DNA of 64,000 bases from CAWAHD01 sp963781785 (GCA_963781785.1 CAWAHD010000002.1:1426001-1490000); one strand, 5' to 3'; positions 37,152 to 48,001 are shown, counted from the stretch's first letter. Translations and numbers: made by a program. The notes: a model not told the origin generated them from the letters alone.

Positions 37152-38132
37152 TCAGGTTCCTTGACGACGGGCCGCCGTGCCTTTCGCCCGCTCTTGCGCC
37201 GCATTCGCGGCAGCGCCCTTCACCTTCTTCGTCTCATCCCGGTGCTGAGTCGGTGCGGCAACTTTTTTGGGCCGTCCTGCCGAGCCCTCCGGTGGTCGTA
37301 CACCCACGGCGGGAACGGTATCGCTCATGTCGGGATAACCCGGCGCGAAGGTGGGCGGCACCACCGTCATCAACTGTTTGGCCGACCAGATCCCGTGCCG
37401 TTCGTTACCAGGGAAATAGACGAGCGAGTCAAAGGTCAACGGGTGCTTGAGCTGATACCGAGACGCGAACTGGATGCCGAACATGCAAATCGGAAACTCG
37501 GAGGCGCGTTCCATGTCGCCAAGCCGGATCGGGTCGGAGAGCTTGATCCCGGCCGAGCGAAACGCCTTTTCAGTCATCTCGATGCAGTAGAGCGCCGTGT
37601 CGTCTTCGGACAGCTCGTAATCGAACTGGACCTGTTCGTCAAACACCTTGTGACAATACGCGATGACCTTTTTGATCGCGCCCTTGTGCTCAGGCCGCAA
37701 CCGCTTGACCCCAATCCAGCCGACATTGTCCAGGGCCCAGACGCAGAACGGCTGCCGGGCCACCCCTGTGCGGGTGGTATCGTACACGACCGGGCCATCC
37801 CTCTCGATCGAAACGATCCCCGTATGCGAAAATGGACTGTTGCTGCAGTTGGCGAGGAACCGGCTCATCGGAAAAAAACCGTGAGCCAACCGGGCGTCTC
37901 CGCGGCGAAACACAATGTCGCCGTCGCGAAGCACTTGCCGGCCCCATCGGTCCCAGCGTGCCATGTGCGGCGTGATCACAATCGGAGGCATCCTTCCCTC
38001 ATGGCGAGCCTTCGTTGCCTCAGGCCCCCAGTAATTCCCTTGCCAGCCCGGGGGGGCCAGCCGCTCACTCATCTCAGCCTCCTGCGGCGGATTGAGCAAC
38101 AGGGCAAGAACCCAACCGAAGATTCCAGTCAT
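37152..38132 (-). CDS. YiiX-like permuted papain-type hydrolase
   Basis: A 326-residue protein. ATG 38132 begins MTGIFGWVLALLLNPPQEAE; a second ATG at 38072 would remove this hydrophobic start. Features of the YiiX/C92 (permuted NlpC/P60) superfamily are RDGDIVFRRGD, the histidine in NSPFSHTGIVSIERDG, and the catalytic-type cysteine in DDTALYCIEMTEKAFRSAG. Such proteins cleave amide or ester bonds at the cell envelope or on lipids. The tail (about 270-326) is Pro/Ala/Lys-rich and disordered. It sits convergent to narK, so it is not part of the nitrate unit. Confidence 0.75.
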   Translation of the reverse strand: MTGIFGWVLALLLNPPQEAEMSERLAPPGWQGNYWGPEATKARHEGRMPPIVITPHMARWDRWGRQVLRDGDIVFRRGDARLAHGFFPMSRFLANCSNSPFSHTGIVSIERDGPVVYDTTRTGVARQPFCVWALDNVGWIGVKRLRPEHKGAIKKVIAYCHKVFDEQVQFDYELSEDDTALYCIEMTEKAFRSAGIKLSDPIRLGDMERASEFPICMFGIQFASRYQLKHPLTFDSLVYFPGNERHGIWSAKQLMTVVPPTFAPGYPDMSDTVPAVGVRPPEGSAGRPKKVAAPTQHRDETKKVKGAAANAAQERAKGTAARRQGT

Positions 38133-38789
38133 TTCGGATTTGCCTCGATCAATGCCTGTGCGCCACTCGAAGGGGTCCAACGGCCAACGCCCTCGGTCCG
38201 ATTGAGAAAACCCTGATAAGAATCGACCTTCGTCGATCCGAGGATAATCGAACAGCCACCGGATTCCTCTCGACTCGCGCCATGGGTGCAGACGCAACGA
38301 TGCAAAACGGGTGATCATTATAAACCCGATTCCCTCCCAATTTCACGCAAAAAACGCACCCACCGGCCCGCCGCAAACTTCTTAGTCGGCACAAACATCC
38401 CAAACCAACAGGCGACTTCGCCGAAAACGTCCACGTGACGAGGTCTCTCGGTCAGCCCGGCTGTGCGCGCACGAATCCACTCTTAATCCAGATGTACACT
38501 ATGCGGAACACGGGACCGACGGCCGATATGCGGTCTCGCGCGCGTCGCGCACAAAGCGATATGAACTTGAGATTTGGACTTGCTGCGAGGCGGGCAAATG
38601 AGGCCGGCGGAGGCGCAAGGAAACGGTGCTCGCGCCGGCCCGAACAGTTGGATCGGCTCTGGCCAGAAGGCCGTGCGAATAGAGACAAACCACGGCTGGT
38701 GGATTCTGGCCAAGCCCTCGCAGATATTTTGGCGAAAACGCAACGGTCGGTCGAAAGGACGCAATTATTTCGACTTCTCGGGACAACCG
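38133..38789. other. 657-bp gap without a recognisable gene
   Basis: Short frames occur on both strands but overlap each other heavily and show no start signals or domain-like sequence. Base composition is lower in GC than the neighbours in parts (for example 38310-38400). It may hold the promoter of the YiiX-like gene. Confidence 0.4.
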
Positions 38790-39296
38790 TTATCGCTTCT
38801 TGGCCGTTACCGTCGAACCCACGCTCGGCGTCGCGACACTGAGCTGAACGACGACATGTGTGACGCCCACGGTGTCTTTCACGAGCGCAACAGCCTTGTC
38901 TTTGGCGGCCTCGTCAGGGACGATACCGCGGATCGTGACTCGGCCGGCCTCGGCCTTCACGAAGAGGTTGCAGCCGTGGAGCGCCTTATCCCAGTGCAGC
39001 CGGCCGTAGACGCGCGGGACCAATCCCATGCCTTGAACCGATTCCTTCGTCTTGGCGAAGCCTTCCCGCACGGTCTCTCCGGTCTTGTTGAGCCCACCAC
39101 GAACTGTCTCCTCGGCGTCGAAAAGCCCGCGCCGGATCGCCCGGCCGAATTCGTCCAGTTTCTCTCCGGCCTTCGCCGCCACTCCCTCTTGCGGGGGCAC
39201 TGGCTGCGGCTCCTGTTGCGCCCGAGAAACTGCGACCCAGCTTGCACCCGAAACCGTCAAGAGTGTCACCACCGCCAATCCGTGAATCCTTCTCAT
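38790..39296 (-). CDS. Exported BON-domain protein
   Basis: A 168-residue protein from ATG 39296. The signal peptide is MRRIHGLAVVTLLTVSGASWVAVSRA. A helical, charged middle part (KLDEFGRAIRRGLFDAEETVRGG ... TKESVQGMG) resembles an amphipathic membrane-associated segment. Residues about 100-160 form a BON domain (VYGRLHWDKALHGCNLFVKAEAGRVTIRGIVPDEAAKDKAVALVKDTVGVTHVVVQL), found in OsmY-like periplasmic proteins that bind phospholipid surfaces. A role in envelope stress is likely from the family but not shown by context. Confidence 0.85.
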   Translation of the reverse strand: MRRIHGLAVVTLLTVSGASWVAVSRAQQEPQPVPPQEGVAAKAGEKLDEFGRAIRRGLFDAEETVRGGLNKTGETVREGFAKTKESVQGMGLVPRVYGRLHWDKALHGCNLFVKAEAGRVTIRGIVPDEAAKDKAVALVKDTVGVTHVVVQLSVATPSVGSTVTAKKR

Positions 39297-39489
39297 TGCT
39301 CCGAATCCTTTCCGCTCTTGAAACGTTGATCACCGCCGTGCAAATCGGCTGGGAAGTCTACCGATTCCCGGCGTTCAGGACGAGCCCGAATTGATGGCAC
39401 GGCGCGCCACTGCGCCGACCGCTATGGGCTCGGATCCGACAAAGCCGGGAACGAGCGTCTATGGGCGGAAATGATGTCTGGCAGTCGTC

Positions 39490-39822
39490 TTAGCGTTTCT
39501 TCTTCTGCTCGCGGATTTCTGCCGCCTTGGCCTGGATCTGGTCCGCCGTCATGCCTTGCAGAGGCTTGAACATTTCGGTCGGGCTCGCAGCGGTCTTCTC
39601 CTTGCCGAACGTTCTCTTCATGTTCGCCTCTGCGGCCTCCGGCCCGAGCGCGGTCATGATGTCCTGTGAGAACTGTCTCTTCTGGTTATCTGACATGTCC
39701 GCCATCATTTTCTTCTTGGAAGCCTCAAAGGTCTCCTGGCTGGTCGCGTCGAGCGCGGGTGATCCGCACCCGGCGATCGCCAACGTCGAGAGCAAAACGG
39801 CGTATTTGAGTCGTGCAGTCAC
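39490..39822 (-). CDS. Small lipoprotein, DUF6694-like
   Basis: A 110-residue protein with a GTG start at 39822, eight bases after GGAGG on the minus strand. The N-terminus MTARLKYAVLLSTLAIAGCGS has a lipobox (LAIAGC), so it should be lipid-anchored. The rest is helical and very basic at the end: LDATSQETFEASKKKMMADMSDNQKRQFSQDIMTAL, then REQKKKR. The LDATSxETFEASKKKM pattern matches the planctomycete family annotated as DUF6694 lipoproteins, as far as I recall. It is divergent from the sigma factor at 40094, with 270 bases between them. Confidence 0.75.
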   Translation of the reverse strand: MTARLKYAVLLSTLAIAGCGSPALDATSQETFEASKKKMMADMSDNQKRQFSQDIMTALGPEAAEANMKRTFGKEKTAASPTEMFKPLQGMTADQIQAKAAEIREQKKKR

Positions 39823-40093
39823 GGTTCGGTCCTCCACGAGTTTTGACAAGCCCTTGTGACTTATTGTCGCACCGGAGCCTTCGGATTGCGATGGGGCGGT
39901 GACGGACCGCGAACCGGTAATGGAAGGGCGCTCCCTGGCCATCGCCCCCGATGCGAGTGGGTCGACTCCCTGTTCCCGGCCGTCTCGCCCGAACATCCCC
40001 ACATCGTTGCAGCTTCCGTGATCACAACCATACGTCCTTGATTTCGCTCGAGTGTCGCCGGCATACTGGACCCGTTCGCCCAATGATGGTTGG

Positions 40094-40729
40094 ATGCTCG
40101 CAGAAGGAATGGAAAGGGAGACGTCGACGAACATTTCATCGGATGGACGCATCAAGTTTGATACGTGTGCGGGCGACGCGGAGCTTGCGGCCGCGACCGG
40201 CGGTGATCCCGTGGCCCGGTGGCGCGCGCTGGAGGCGTGCCGCGATTATCTGCGGTTGGTCGTGCGGCGGGACACGTGGTCGAACAAGGCGGGCCGGTCA
40301 GCGACGTCCGACCTCATTCAAAAGACGATTGTGGATGCGTGGGGCAACTTCTCGATGTTCCACGGCCGGACGCCGGGTCAGCTCCGCGCCTGGCTCAGGG
40401 CCATCCTGGTCCACGCGTCGCTCAACTCCCGGCGCCGACAGCGAGCGGCTCGGCTCGGCTCCAGCCGGCAGGCCGGAGTCCCGGCCGGTACGTCGACATC
40501 CCCCAGCCAGGCGGCTCAGAAGATTGCGGCGCGAGAGGCACTCGACAGAGCCCTCTCGAGAATCTCAGAACGACACCGCGCCGTCATCCGACTGCGGATC
40601 TGGGATCAACTATCGTTCGCACAGATCGGCGCCAAGCTGGACGTCTCGGAAGACGCGGCGCGGATGCTCTATGGGCGGGCGCTCGCGAAGCTGCGAGAAT
40701 CGATGAGGCCTGGCGATGACCCCGGATGA
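40094..40729 (+). CDS. ECF-family RNA polymerase sigma factor, kinase-associated
   Basis: A 211-residue protein with sigma region 2 (RRDTWSNKAGRSATSDLIQKTIVDAW ... FHGRTPGQLRAWLRAILVH) and region 4 (ALSRISERHRAVIRLRIWDQLSFAQIGAKLDVSEDAARMLYGRALAKL). The start is uncertain: ATG 40094 or ATG 40109; a GTG at 40052 is also in frame. The gene overlaps the kinase start (40716) by 14 bases, so the two are translated together, like the sigma-kinase pair at 5.9 kb. This arrangement implies that the kinase controls the sigma factor, which was proposed for such planctomycete pairs. Confidence 0.88.
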   Translation: MLAEGMERETSTNISSDGRIKFDTCAGDAELAAATGGDPVARWRALEACRDYLRLVVRRDTWSNKAGRSATSDLIQKTIVDAWGNFSMFHGRTPGQLRAWLRAILVHASLNSRRRQRAARLGSSRQAGVPAGTSTSPSQAAQKIAAREALDRALSRISERHRAVIRLRIWDQLSFAQIGAKLDVSEDAARMLYGRALAKLRESMRPGDDPG

Positions 40730-42290
40730 AACGAGCCCCGCGTCGATCGATGAACACGTGCTTGCCCAGTTGATGGCCTGCGACGCCCTCTTGCACGCCT
40801 CCTCCGCGGCGGCGGATCGCGTCTCGGCGGGTATGGCTTCCACCGCCCTGGCTGACGAGCGGGCGCAGAGCCGGTTGCTGTTCTTGCTGCGGATGCTCGA
40901 AGCAGCCGAGGCACCGCCTGAACGGCGGACGGATGGCGGTGCTGATCGCGTCCCGAAGGGGGCGGATGACAGTCGACCACTCCTGGGTCGCTTCGAAGTC
41001 CTCGATGACCTCGGGTCGGGCGGGTTCGGGTTCGTGGTCCGGGCACGGGACCTGTTGCTGGGCCGCGTCGTCGCCCTGAAAATGCCGCTGCCCGAGCGCG
41101 TGCTGGCTCCGGGTGATGTCAACCGGTCGCTTCGTGAGGCCCGGGCCGCGGCGCGGCTCGACCATCCCAATATCGTGCGGGTCCACGACGCCGGGGAGCT
41201 CGGCCCGCTGGGCTACTTCATCGCGTCGGAGTTCTGCGAAGGACCCAGCCTGCGGCACTGGCTGAAGATCCAGAACAAACCCGTGCCAGTGCGGCTGGCG
41301 GCCTGCTGGCTCGCGGCGCTGGCCGACGCGGTACAGCACGCCCATGACCGCGGCATCCTCCACCGCGACATCAAGCCCGACAATGTGATTCTGGCCGTTA
41401 CGTCCAAACCGGGCGAGTTCACTCCCCGCTTGACCGACTTCGGGCTGGCCAAGCTCGTCGAGGAGGGGGCCGATGAATCGCGGACCGAAGCTCAGATCGG
41501 CACGCCAAGTTACATGGCGCCCGAGCAGGCTGGCGGGCGCCACCGCGAGATTGGCGCGCTCACCGACGTGTACGCCCTGGGCGCGACTCTGTACGAGGTG
41601 ATAGCCGGCCGCCCGCCGTTCCGCGGTGAGACTGACACGGAGACCGTACGCCTGGTGCTCGAGGCCGAGCCCGTCGCACCTCGTTCACTGCGCCCGGGGC
41701 TGCCCCGCGATCTGGAGACCATTTGCCTGAAGTGCCTGCGCAAGGAGCCGGCGCGACGGTACGCGTCGGCCGGGGCGTTGCGCGACGACCTGCAAAGGTT
41801 CCTCGACGGCCGGCCCATCCTCGGCAGGCCAGTCTCGGCATGGGAGCGTAGTCGGCGCTGGGCATGGCGCCGTCCGGCCATCGCGTCACTGTTAGGAATT
41901 GTCGCCCTGCTTGCATGCGGCTTGGTCGGAGGCATTGGTTTGTGGGCCAGCTCGCTGGAGTGGCACAACCGCCAGCTCAAGGTCCAGATCGCCCGCGCCG
42001 ACCACCTGGCGGCGGAGGCCCAAAAACAGACGCGAATCGCCGAGGAACGTCGGCGCCAATCCGATCGGCATCACTATGCTGAGAGTCTGCGGCGCGCCCG
42101 GCGGGCGCTCGACGCCCGCCAGTTCGAGCTGGGCCAGGACATCCTTCACGACATCCAGCCCGATGCCGGCGGGTACGACCCCCGCGGCTTCGCCTGGCGC
42201 TATCTCTGGCGGCAGGCCAATCGCGAGTTCACGCAGCTCTGGGGGCACGAGGCAACGGTTTTGGACGTGGCCGTCGCGCCAACGGCAGGA
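40716..42290 (+). CDS. Serine/threonine protein kinase, membrane-anchored (N-terminal part of kinase-WD40 protein)
   Basis: The kinase domain begins at about residue 90: glycine loop GSGGFGFVVRA, VVALKMPL lysine, HRDIKPDNV, LTDFGLAKL, GTPSYMAPEQ and RDLETICLKCLRKEPARRYASAGALRDDL. A membrane segment is seen at about 385-410 (AIASLLGIVALLACGLVGGIGLWA), then a coiled segment and the conserved GGYDPRGFAWRYLWRQANR that precedes WD40 tails in this protein type. Near 42280 the homology continues in another frame (VAVAP to NGRTLATWDLQGKTLLW), giving the propeller encoded to 44212. The complete protein would have about 1165 residues, with the propeller on the far side of the membrane. Confidence 0.88.
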
Positions 42291-44212
42291 CCCTCGCCAC
42301 CTGGGACTTGCAAGGCAAGACCCTGCTCTGGGACCTGGCGCCCGGCATGGAACTGGACAAGCCGCGAGCTCTCCTGTCGACTCCTGCGGCGGATTGGGAA
42401 TTCGTGAAGTTCTCGCCCAACGGCCGTTACCTGGCCGCGCTGGAGCGAGCAACTTCGAACCCCGGAATCGATCTTTTCGACGTCGCTACGAGCGGTCTGG
42501 TGACCCGGCTCCGTGTAGAGGCCGGGGAGTCGTTGAACGGTCTTTGCTTCGATTCCGCCAGCCGGCGCGTTGCGGTCGTCGCCAATCGTCGCGGAGGGGG
42601 ACAATCCGCCACCGTGTGGGACTTGAGCGCGGGGCCCGAGGTTAAACCCCAGCGGACCATGGGAACTGACCATATTGCCGTCGTTGGATTCGCCGACCAA
42701 GACCCGCTGTTGGCTGTCCACGATGGCGAACGAATCACGCTCCATGATCCCTGGACGGGCAAAGCCCGGGTTGTGCTCGCGGGCTCGCAGCGAGGTCCGA
42801 TCCCTCGATGGTCTTTTTCCGCGGACGGCCGCTTCGTTGCGGCACAGGTGCCAGGAAATCGCATTGTGATGTGGGAGACCGACTCTGGCCGCGAAGCGGC
42901 TCGATTCGACGTTGCGGGCCATTTCCTCCGGTTCAAGGTCAGCCCGAAAGGATCGCGCCTCGCTCTGCTGGAGACCTCCGGGCGTCTGACGATCCTCGAG
43001 CGAGCGAGCAAGGAGAAGCGAGTCTTGACACCGGGCCGGGACGATCGAACGAGCCCGGGGCATCACATCGACTTCTCACCCGACGAAGCACTTCTGGCCA
43101 TCGGGATCACGACAGCTCCGGGTGGGAATCAACCGGTCGAGGTGTGGGACATCGCCACGGCGAAGCGACTTCACGTCTTTCCCGGTCGTAAGGATGGCGG
43201 TAGTTTTGTTTTCCTTCCCGGTGGGCGGGCACTCGTCCTCGGGGGCGGCACGATGCCTCGGATCTGGCGGCTCGATCCGACCGCCGCTCCCGACCTGCTC
43301 GCCGGCCACACGGCAGAGGCGTGGGCTGCCGCGTTCTCGCCCGACGGCAAGGTCCTGGCCACCGGCAGCGACGACACCCGCGAACGTCGCACGATCAAGC
43401 TCTGGGACACGGCATCCGGCCAGCTCCTCGCGGGCTGGAAGGGGCACACCGCCACCGTCGCGGCGCTGGCGTTCAGCCCGGACGGACGAGTGCTTGCCTC
43501 GGCAAGCCTGGATTCGGGCAAGCCAGGCAATCCGAACGTGAATCTCTGGGACGTGACTTCACATCAACGTCTGGCGACCCTGGAGGGGCACACCGGTTCG
43601 GTACGGTCGGTCGCCTTCAGCCCGGACGGCCGATGGCTCGCCACGGCCAGCGACGACACGACGGCGCGGCTGTGGGACGTCACGGGCAAAACAACGCCGG
43701 TCGTCCTCGTCGGCCACACCAAGAATTTAACCTGGATCGCCTTCAGCCCGGACGGAAGCATCCTGGCCTCGGCGTCCAACGACGCGACCGTTCGGCTCTG
43801 GGACGTCGCGACCGGACAGCCCGGGGCGACTCTCCGCGACGTGGGCAACGTCAACGCCGTGGCGTTTGCCCCCGACGGCTCGTTGCTGGCGACGACCAAC
43901 GAAGATGGCAGCATCAAGCTCTGGGACCCACGTAGCGGGGACCTGGTCCGGACGATCCGCGGCGAGGCGGATCAGCTCCGCTGCCTGGCCTTCACCCCCG
44001 ACGGGCGCAACGTCGTCGCGGCGGGAAAAGGTAAGGTCATCCGGATCTGGGACGTCGCGAGCGCTCAGGAGCTGCTCACCCTCGAGGGACACAAGGCCCA
44101 GGTCAACGCCCTGGCGTTCTCACCCGCGGGCTCGATCCTCGCATCGTGCGGCCATGACGGGGCGGTCAAGCTCTGGCGCACCGAGCCAATCGAGCCAGTG
44201 CCGCCACGTTGA
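42280..44212 (+). CDS. WD40-repeat propeller, C-terminal part of the kinase (separated by a frame change)
   Basis: About 640 residues of WD40-like repeats with the recurring pattern FSPDGRxLAxxSxDxTxxLWD. Examples are AAFSPDGKVLATGSDDTRERRTIKLWD, VAFSPDGRWLATASDDTTARLWD, IAFSPDGSILASASNDATVRLWD and LAFSPAGSILASCGHDGAVKLW. The first third is more divergent. No own start is convincing; the first in-frame ATG is 42308. The region continues the kinase chain. In this family the propeller is thought to sense or bind protein partners. The ending is TGA 44210-44212. The next gene (ClpV) starts 220 bases later. Confidence 0.8.
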
Positions 44213-44432
44213 CGGTTGGTGACCATCGTTCTCGGGTATCGGAGCCACGAGCGAGGTGAGGCGCGCGCGGCACCGCGAGTGAGCGACCACGGTCGGGCCA
44301 GACCGCCGCCGGTAACCCTTGGCTCTGGTCATTGGCATCCATGTTACTTTAAAATCAGCGTGTGGTGAAGCAACCGAGTGGCCGTAGGCGCCCTGGTTGG
44401 TCGAGCGACGCCGAAAAAATATTCCGGAGACC

Positions 44433-45425
44433 ATGACCATGGGTGCTGACTCGGCAGCCTTGATCAAGACGCTGAATCCGACTTGCTTGAATGCGCTCCA
44501 GGCGGCCGCGGGGCTTTGCCTGTCCCGGACTAACCCCTCCGTCGAGGTCGAGCACTGGCTGGTCAAGCTGATTGAACTGCCCGACAGCGACTTGACGCGG
44601 ATCCTCCCGCACTTCGAGATTGATCGCGCCCGGCTGCTCGCGGACTTGACCCGAGCGATCGACCAACTCCGCACGGGCAATCAGCGAACGCCGACGCTCT
44701 CGCTGCGGATCGACCAGCTCATCCGCCATGCCTGGGTGCTGGCGTCAATCCTCTACCAGGCGCCCAAGGTCCGCTCGGGCGTGCTCCTCTTGGCGCTCCT
44801 GGACGACGAGGAACTCTTGCGACTGGCGCGAAGCCTCGCGCGAGCTGGGCAAGATCAAGGTCGAGCTGCTCCAGGCCAACCTGATGAAGCTGGTGGCCGG
44901 GTCGAGCGAGGATACCGGTCCAGCCGCCGAAACAGCCCAGGGCAGCGGCTCCGGCGCGAAGGCGGGCGGGGTCACCCAGACGCCGGGCCTGGACCAGTAC
45001 ACGGTCAACCTGACCGAGAGGGCCGCGCAGGGCGAGATCGACCCGGTGATCGGCCGTGAGCCTGAAGTCCGCCAGATGGTCGACATCCTGATCCGGCGCC
45101 GCCAGAACAACCCCATCCTCACCGGCGAGGCGGGCGTGGGCAAGACGGCCGTGGTCGAAGGCCTGGCCCTGCGTATTGCGCAGGGGGACGTTCCCGCGGT
45201 GCTCAAGAACGTCGTGCTCCGCACGCTCGACCTCGGGTTGCTCCAGGCCGGGGCGGGCGTCAAAGGGGAGTTCGAGAACCGGCTCAAGCAGGTCATCGCT
45301 GAGGTCAAGGCGTCGCCGGTGCCGATCATCCTCTTCATTGACGAGGCCCACACCATGATCGGCGCCGGCGGCCAGGCCGGCCAGAACGACGCCGCCAACT
45401 TGCTCAAGCCGGCCTTGCGCGCGGG
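44433..45425 (+). CDS. tssH: ClpV/TssH-type AAA+ ATPase, N-domain and first ATPase domain (two frame changes)
   Basis: It starts at ATG 44433 or 44439, with GGAG at 44426. The N-domain is that of type VI secretion ATPases, not ClpB: NPSVEVEHWLVKLIELPDSDL, ILPHFEIDRARLLADLTRAIDQL. The frame changes near 44825 (DDEELLRLA to REASRELGKIKVELLQANL) and enters AAA-1: LDQYTVNLTERAAQGEIDPVIGRE, Walker A GEAGVGKTAVVEG, Walker B ILFIDEAH. Near 45418 it changes frame again (AANLLKPAL to ARGELRTIAATTWAEY) and joins the next entry. The whole gene would encode about 905 residues. ClpV recycles contracted T6SS sheaths. Confidence 0.82.
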
Positions 45426-47156
45426 GAGCTCCGTACCATCGCTGCCACGACGTGGGCCGAATACAAGAAATACTTTGAAAAAGATGCGGCCCTGGCCCGC
45501 CGGTTTCAGGTCGTCAAGGTCGAGGAGCCCGACGAGGATCGCGCGACCCGGATGATGCGCGGGCTCACCGCGATCTTGGAGGCGCATCACGGCGTGCGGA
45601 TCCTGGACGAGGCTGTCGCGAGCGCCGTCAAGCTCTCCAATCGGTATATCCCCGCCCGCCAGCTTCCGGACAAGGCAGTCAGCCTGCTGGACACAGCCTG
45701 TGCGCGGGTGGCGATCAGCCAGAACGCCATCCCTCCGGCCGTCGAAGACTGCCGCCGCACGATCGATCACCTTCGGATCGAGATCGGCGTTCTCGATCGC
45801 GAAAGTGCCACCGAGACGACGCACGCCGAGCGGCTGGCCGAGACCCATCAAGAACTCGCAGAAGCCCGGGTAAAGCTGGCCGCGCTCGAAGCGCGGTGGG
45901 ACGATGAGCGGAAGCGCGTCGAGGAAATCCGCAATCTGGGCAAGTCCATCGAGGACCGTTACGTCGAGGAGAAGAAGAGTCAGGCGGCCGCCGATCGAGA
46001 GGACAACGGGGACGTCCCGCCGTTCAAGCCCTCCCCAGAGCTCGCCGCCATGCGGGCCGATTTCACGGCCAAGATGGATGCGCTCCGCCTGGTCCAGGGC
46101 GAGTCGCCTCTCATGCAGGTCGCCGTGGACTCGCAGACCATCGCCGAGGTGGTTGCCGGCTGGACCGGCATCCCCGTCGGCAAGATGCTCGCCGACGAGA
46201 TCCAGACGGTGCTCCAGCTTGGCCCCAAGCTGGAAGAGCGCGTCATCGGCCAATCGCACGCCCTCGAGGCCATCGCCCAGCGGATCCGGACCTCGCGCGC
46301 CAACCTCACCGACCCCCGGCGGCCGGTCGGCGTGTTCCTCCTGGTCGGGCCCAGCGGTGTCGGCAAGACCGAGACCGCGCTGGCCCTGGCCGATACGCTC
46401 TACGGCGGCGAGCGGAATCTCATTACAATCAATATGTCAGAATATCAGGAGGCACACACGGTCTCCAGCTTGAAGGGCTCGCCCCCCGGTTATGTCGGCT
46501 ATGGCGAGGGAGGCGTCCTGACCGAGGCCGTGCGCCGCCGGCCGCACAGCGTGGTGTTGCTCGACGAGGTGGAGAAGGCCCATCCCGATGTGCTGGAACT
46601 GTTCTTCCAGGTGTTTGACAAGGGTACACTCGAGGACGGCGAGGGCCGCGTGATCGACTTCAAGAACACGGTGATCTTGCTCACCTCCAACGTCGGCACG
46701 GACAAGATCCTCAAGCTCTGCAAGGACCCCGACACGATTCCGTCGCCCGATGCCCTCACGGAGGCAATCCGCTCCGACCTGCTCGGCGCCCAGAGCGAGC
46801 GCGGAGTTCCAATCTTCAAGCAGGCGTTCCTGGGCCGTTTGATCGTGGTCACCTACTTCCCGATCTCCGACGTCGTCCTGAGGCAGATCATCCGTCTCCA
46901 GCTCGGCCGGATCGGGCAGCGGATGCGTGAGAACCACAACGCGCGGTTCAGCTACAGCGACGATCTCATCGAGGTCATCGCCAGCCGCTGTCGTGAGGTC
47001 GAGAGCGGGGCGCGCAATGTCGATCACATCCTGACGCGCACGCTGCTCCCGGAGATGTCTCGGGAGGTCTTGAGCCGGATGACCCGAGGCGAGTCGCTCG
47101 CCAAGGTCCATGTGACGATCAACAAGGAGGGGGCATTCGAATACGCACTCGAATAG
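45418..47156 (+). CDS. tssH: ClpV/TssH-type AAA+ ATPase, middle region and second ATPase domain
   Basis: This frame carries GELRTIAATTWAEYKKYFEKD, the helical middle domain (ETTHAERLAETHQELAEARVKLAALEARW), and AAA-2. AAA-2 contains AGWTGIPVGKMLADEIQTVLQL, Walker A LLVGPSGVGKTETALAL, NMSEYQEAHTVSSLKGSPPGYVGYGEGGVLTEAVRRRPHSVVLLDEVEKAHPDVLELFFQVFDKG, and a sensor region LLTSNVGTDKIL. The first ATG in this frame (45552) is internal. The QEAHTVSSLKGSPPGYVGYGEGG phrase and FFQVFDKG are closer to TssH than to ClpB. No other type VI gene is in the window. Confidence 0.9.
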
Positions 47157-47386
47157 CGCTCACGCCACTTCACGCCGGGTGGCTCACTTCCTCGTAGCCG
47201 ACGCCGGATCGCCACCCCGGCTATTGAGCGCAGGGACTCCCGTCGAGGGTCCTCAATAAAGGGCTTGCATAAAATGTTGAGACAGGCTATGACAGATGTC
47301 GTTGGATGCGAGCTTCTCCGTCTTCCGGTCGCATGACTTCTCGGGTCGGTTTGTCGGGGCTCACAGCCCTGGGAGGGTCGAATCCG

Positions 47387-48001
47387 ATGACCTATCTTTC
47401 GGAGGATCCAACCTACCTCGCAGGGGGGCTGGTGCTCTTGGCCGGGGCGTTCTTCATCGCTCTCTACTCCACCCAGCAAGGCAAGTACCTGATCCGTGGC
47501 GCGGTCGCCCTGGGATTGGCGTTGGTTGTCGTGGTCATCGAGTGGCTGTGGGTGACCGACACCGAGCGGATCGAGCAACTCGTTTACGACATCCGGAGCG
47601 CCGTCCTGAAGTCCGACGCCGAGGCAGTGCTCGCACACCTGGCACCGAATGTCCAGTATGTGCACGGCGATACCGCGCTCTCCAATGATCTCACTCGTGC
47701 CATGATCAGAGACACGGTCAGCCATGCTCGCTTCGACTTCATCCGGATCGGCAACATGCAGATCAGTGTTGCCCAGCAGGCTCGACGGGGGAATGCGGAA
47801 TTTCGGGTGTTCGCGCGCGGGACCATGGGCTCGTCGCCAGCGGCAGCAGCTTCCGGGACGGCCGTTTCGACGTGGTCGCTGGGTTTTCAGGAAACTGAGC
47901 CTCACGTATGGAAGGTGAACCGGATCAGCCCGGTATCGGTTCCTCGAGAAATTCCGGGCCTACTCGGTGGCGCGTCATCACGTCGACGGTTTGCCGGCTG
48001 A
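47387..48001 (+). CDS. Membrane-anchored SnoaL/NTF2-like conserved protein
   Basis: A 204-residue protein. ATG 47387 follows GGGAGG at about ten bases. Two N-terminal hydrophobic segments (YLAGGLVLLAGAFFIALYS and LIRGAVALGLALVVVVIEWLWV) are followed by a soluble domain, TERIEQLVYDIRSAVLKSDAEAVLAHLAPNVQYVHGD. That is the start of a cone-shaped SnoaL-like fold, ending with TWSLGFQETEPHVWKVNRISPVSVP. The type is common in planctomycetes and its function is unknown. It lies downstream of clpV, and a partly paired stem flanked by ATTGAG/CTCAAT lies between them. Confidence 0.75.
   Translation: MTYLSEDPTYLAGGLVLLAGAFFIALYSTQQGKYLIRGAVALGLALVVVVIEWLWVTDTERIEQLVYDIRSAVLKSDAEAVLAHLAPNVQYVHGDTALSNDLTRAMIRDTVSHARFDFIRIGNMQISVAQQARRGNAEFRVFARGTMGSSPAAAASGTAVSTWSLGFQETEPHVWKVNRISPVSVPREIPGLLGGASSRRRFAG

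Noticed and set aside
38319..38789. Several 70-95-codon frames as small genes
   Set aside because: They overlap each other in different frames and strands and none has a ribosome site or hydrophobic/charged pattern of a real protein.
47223..47257. ATTGAG ... CTCAAT stem after clpV as a terminator
   Set aside because: The inner part pairs poorly and the following bases are A-rich, so support is too weak for a feature of its own.
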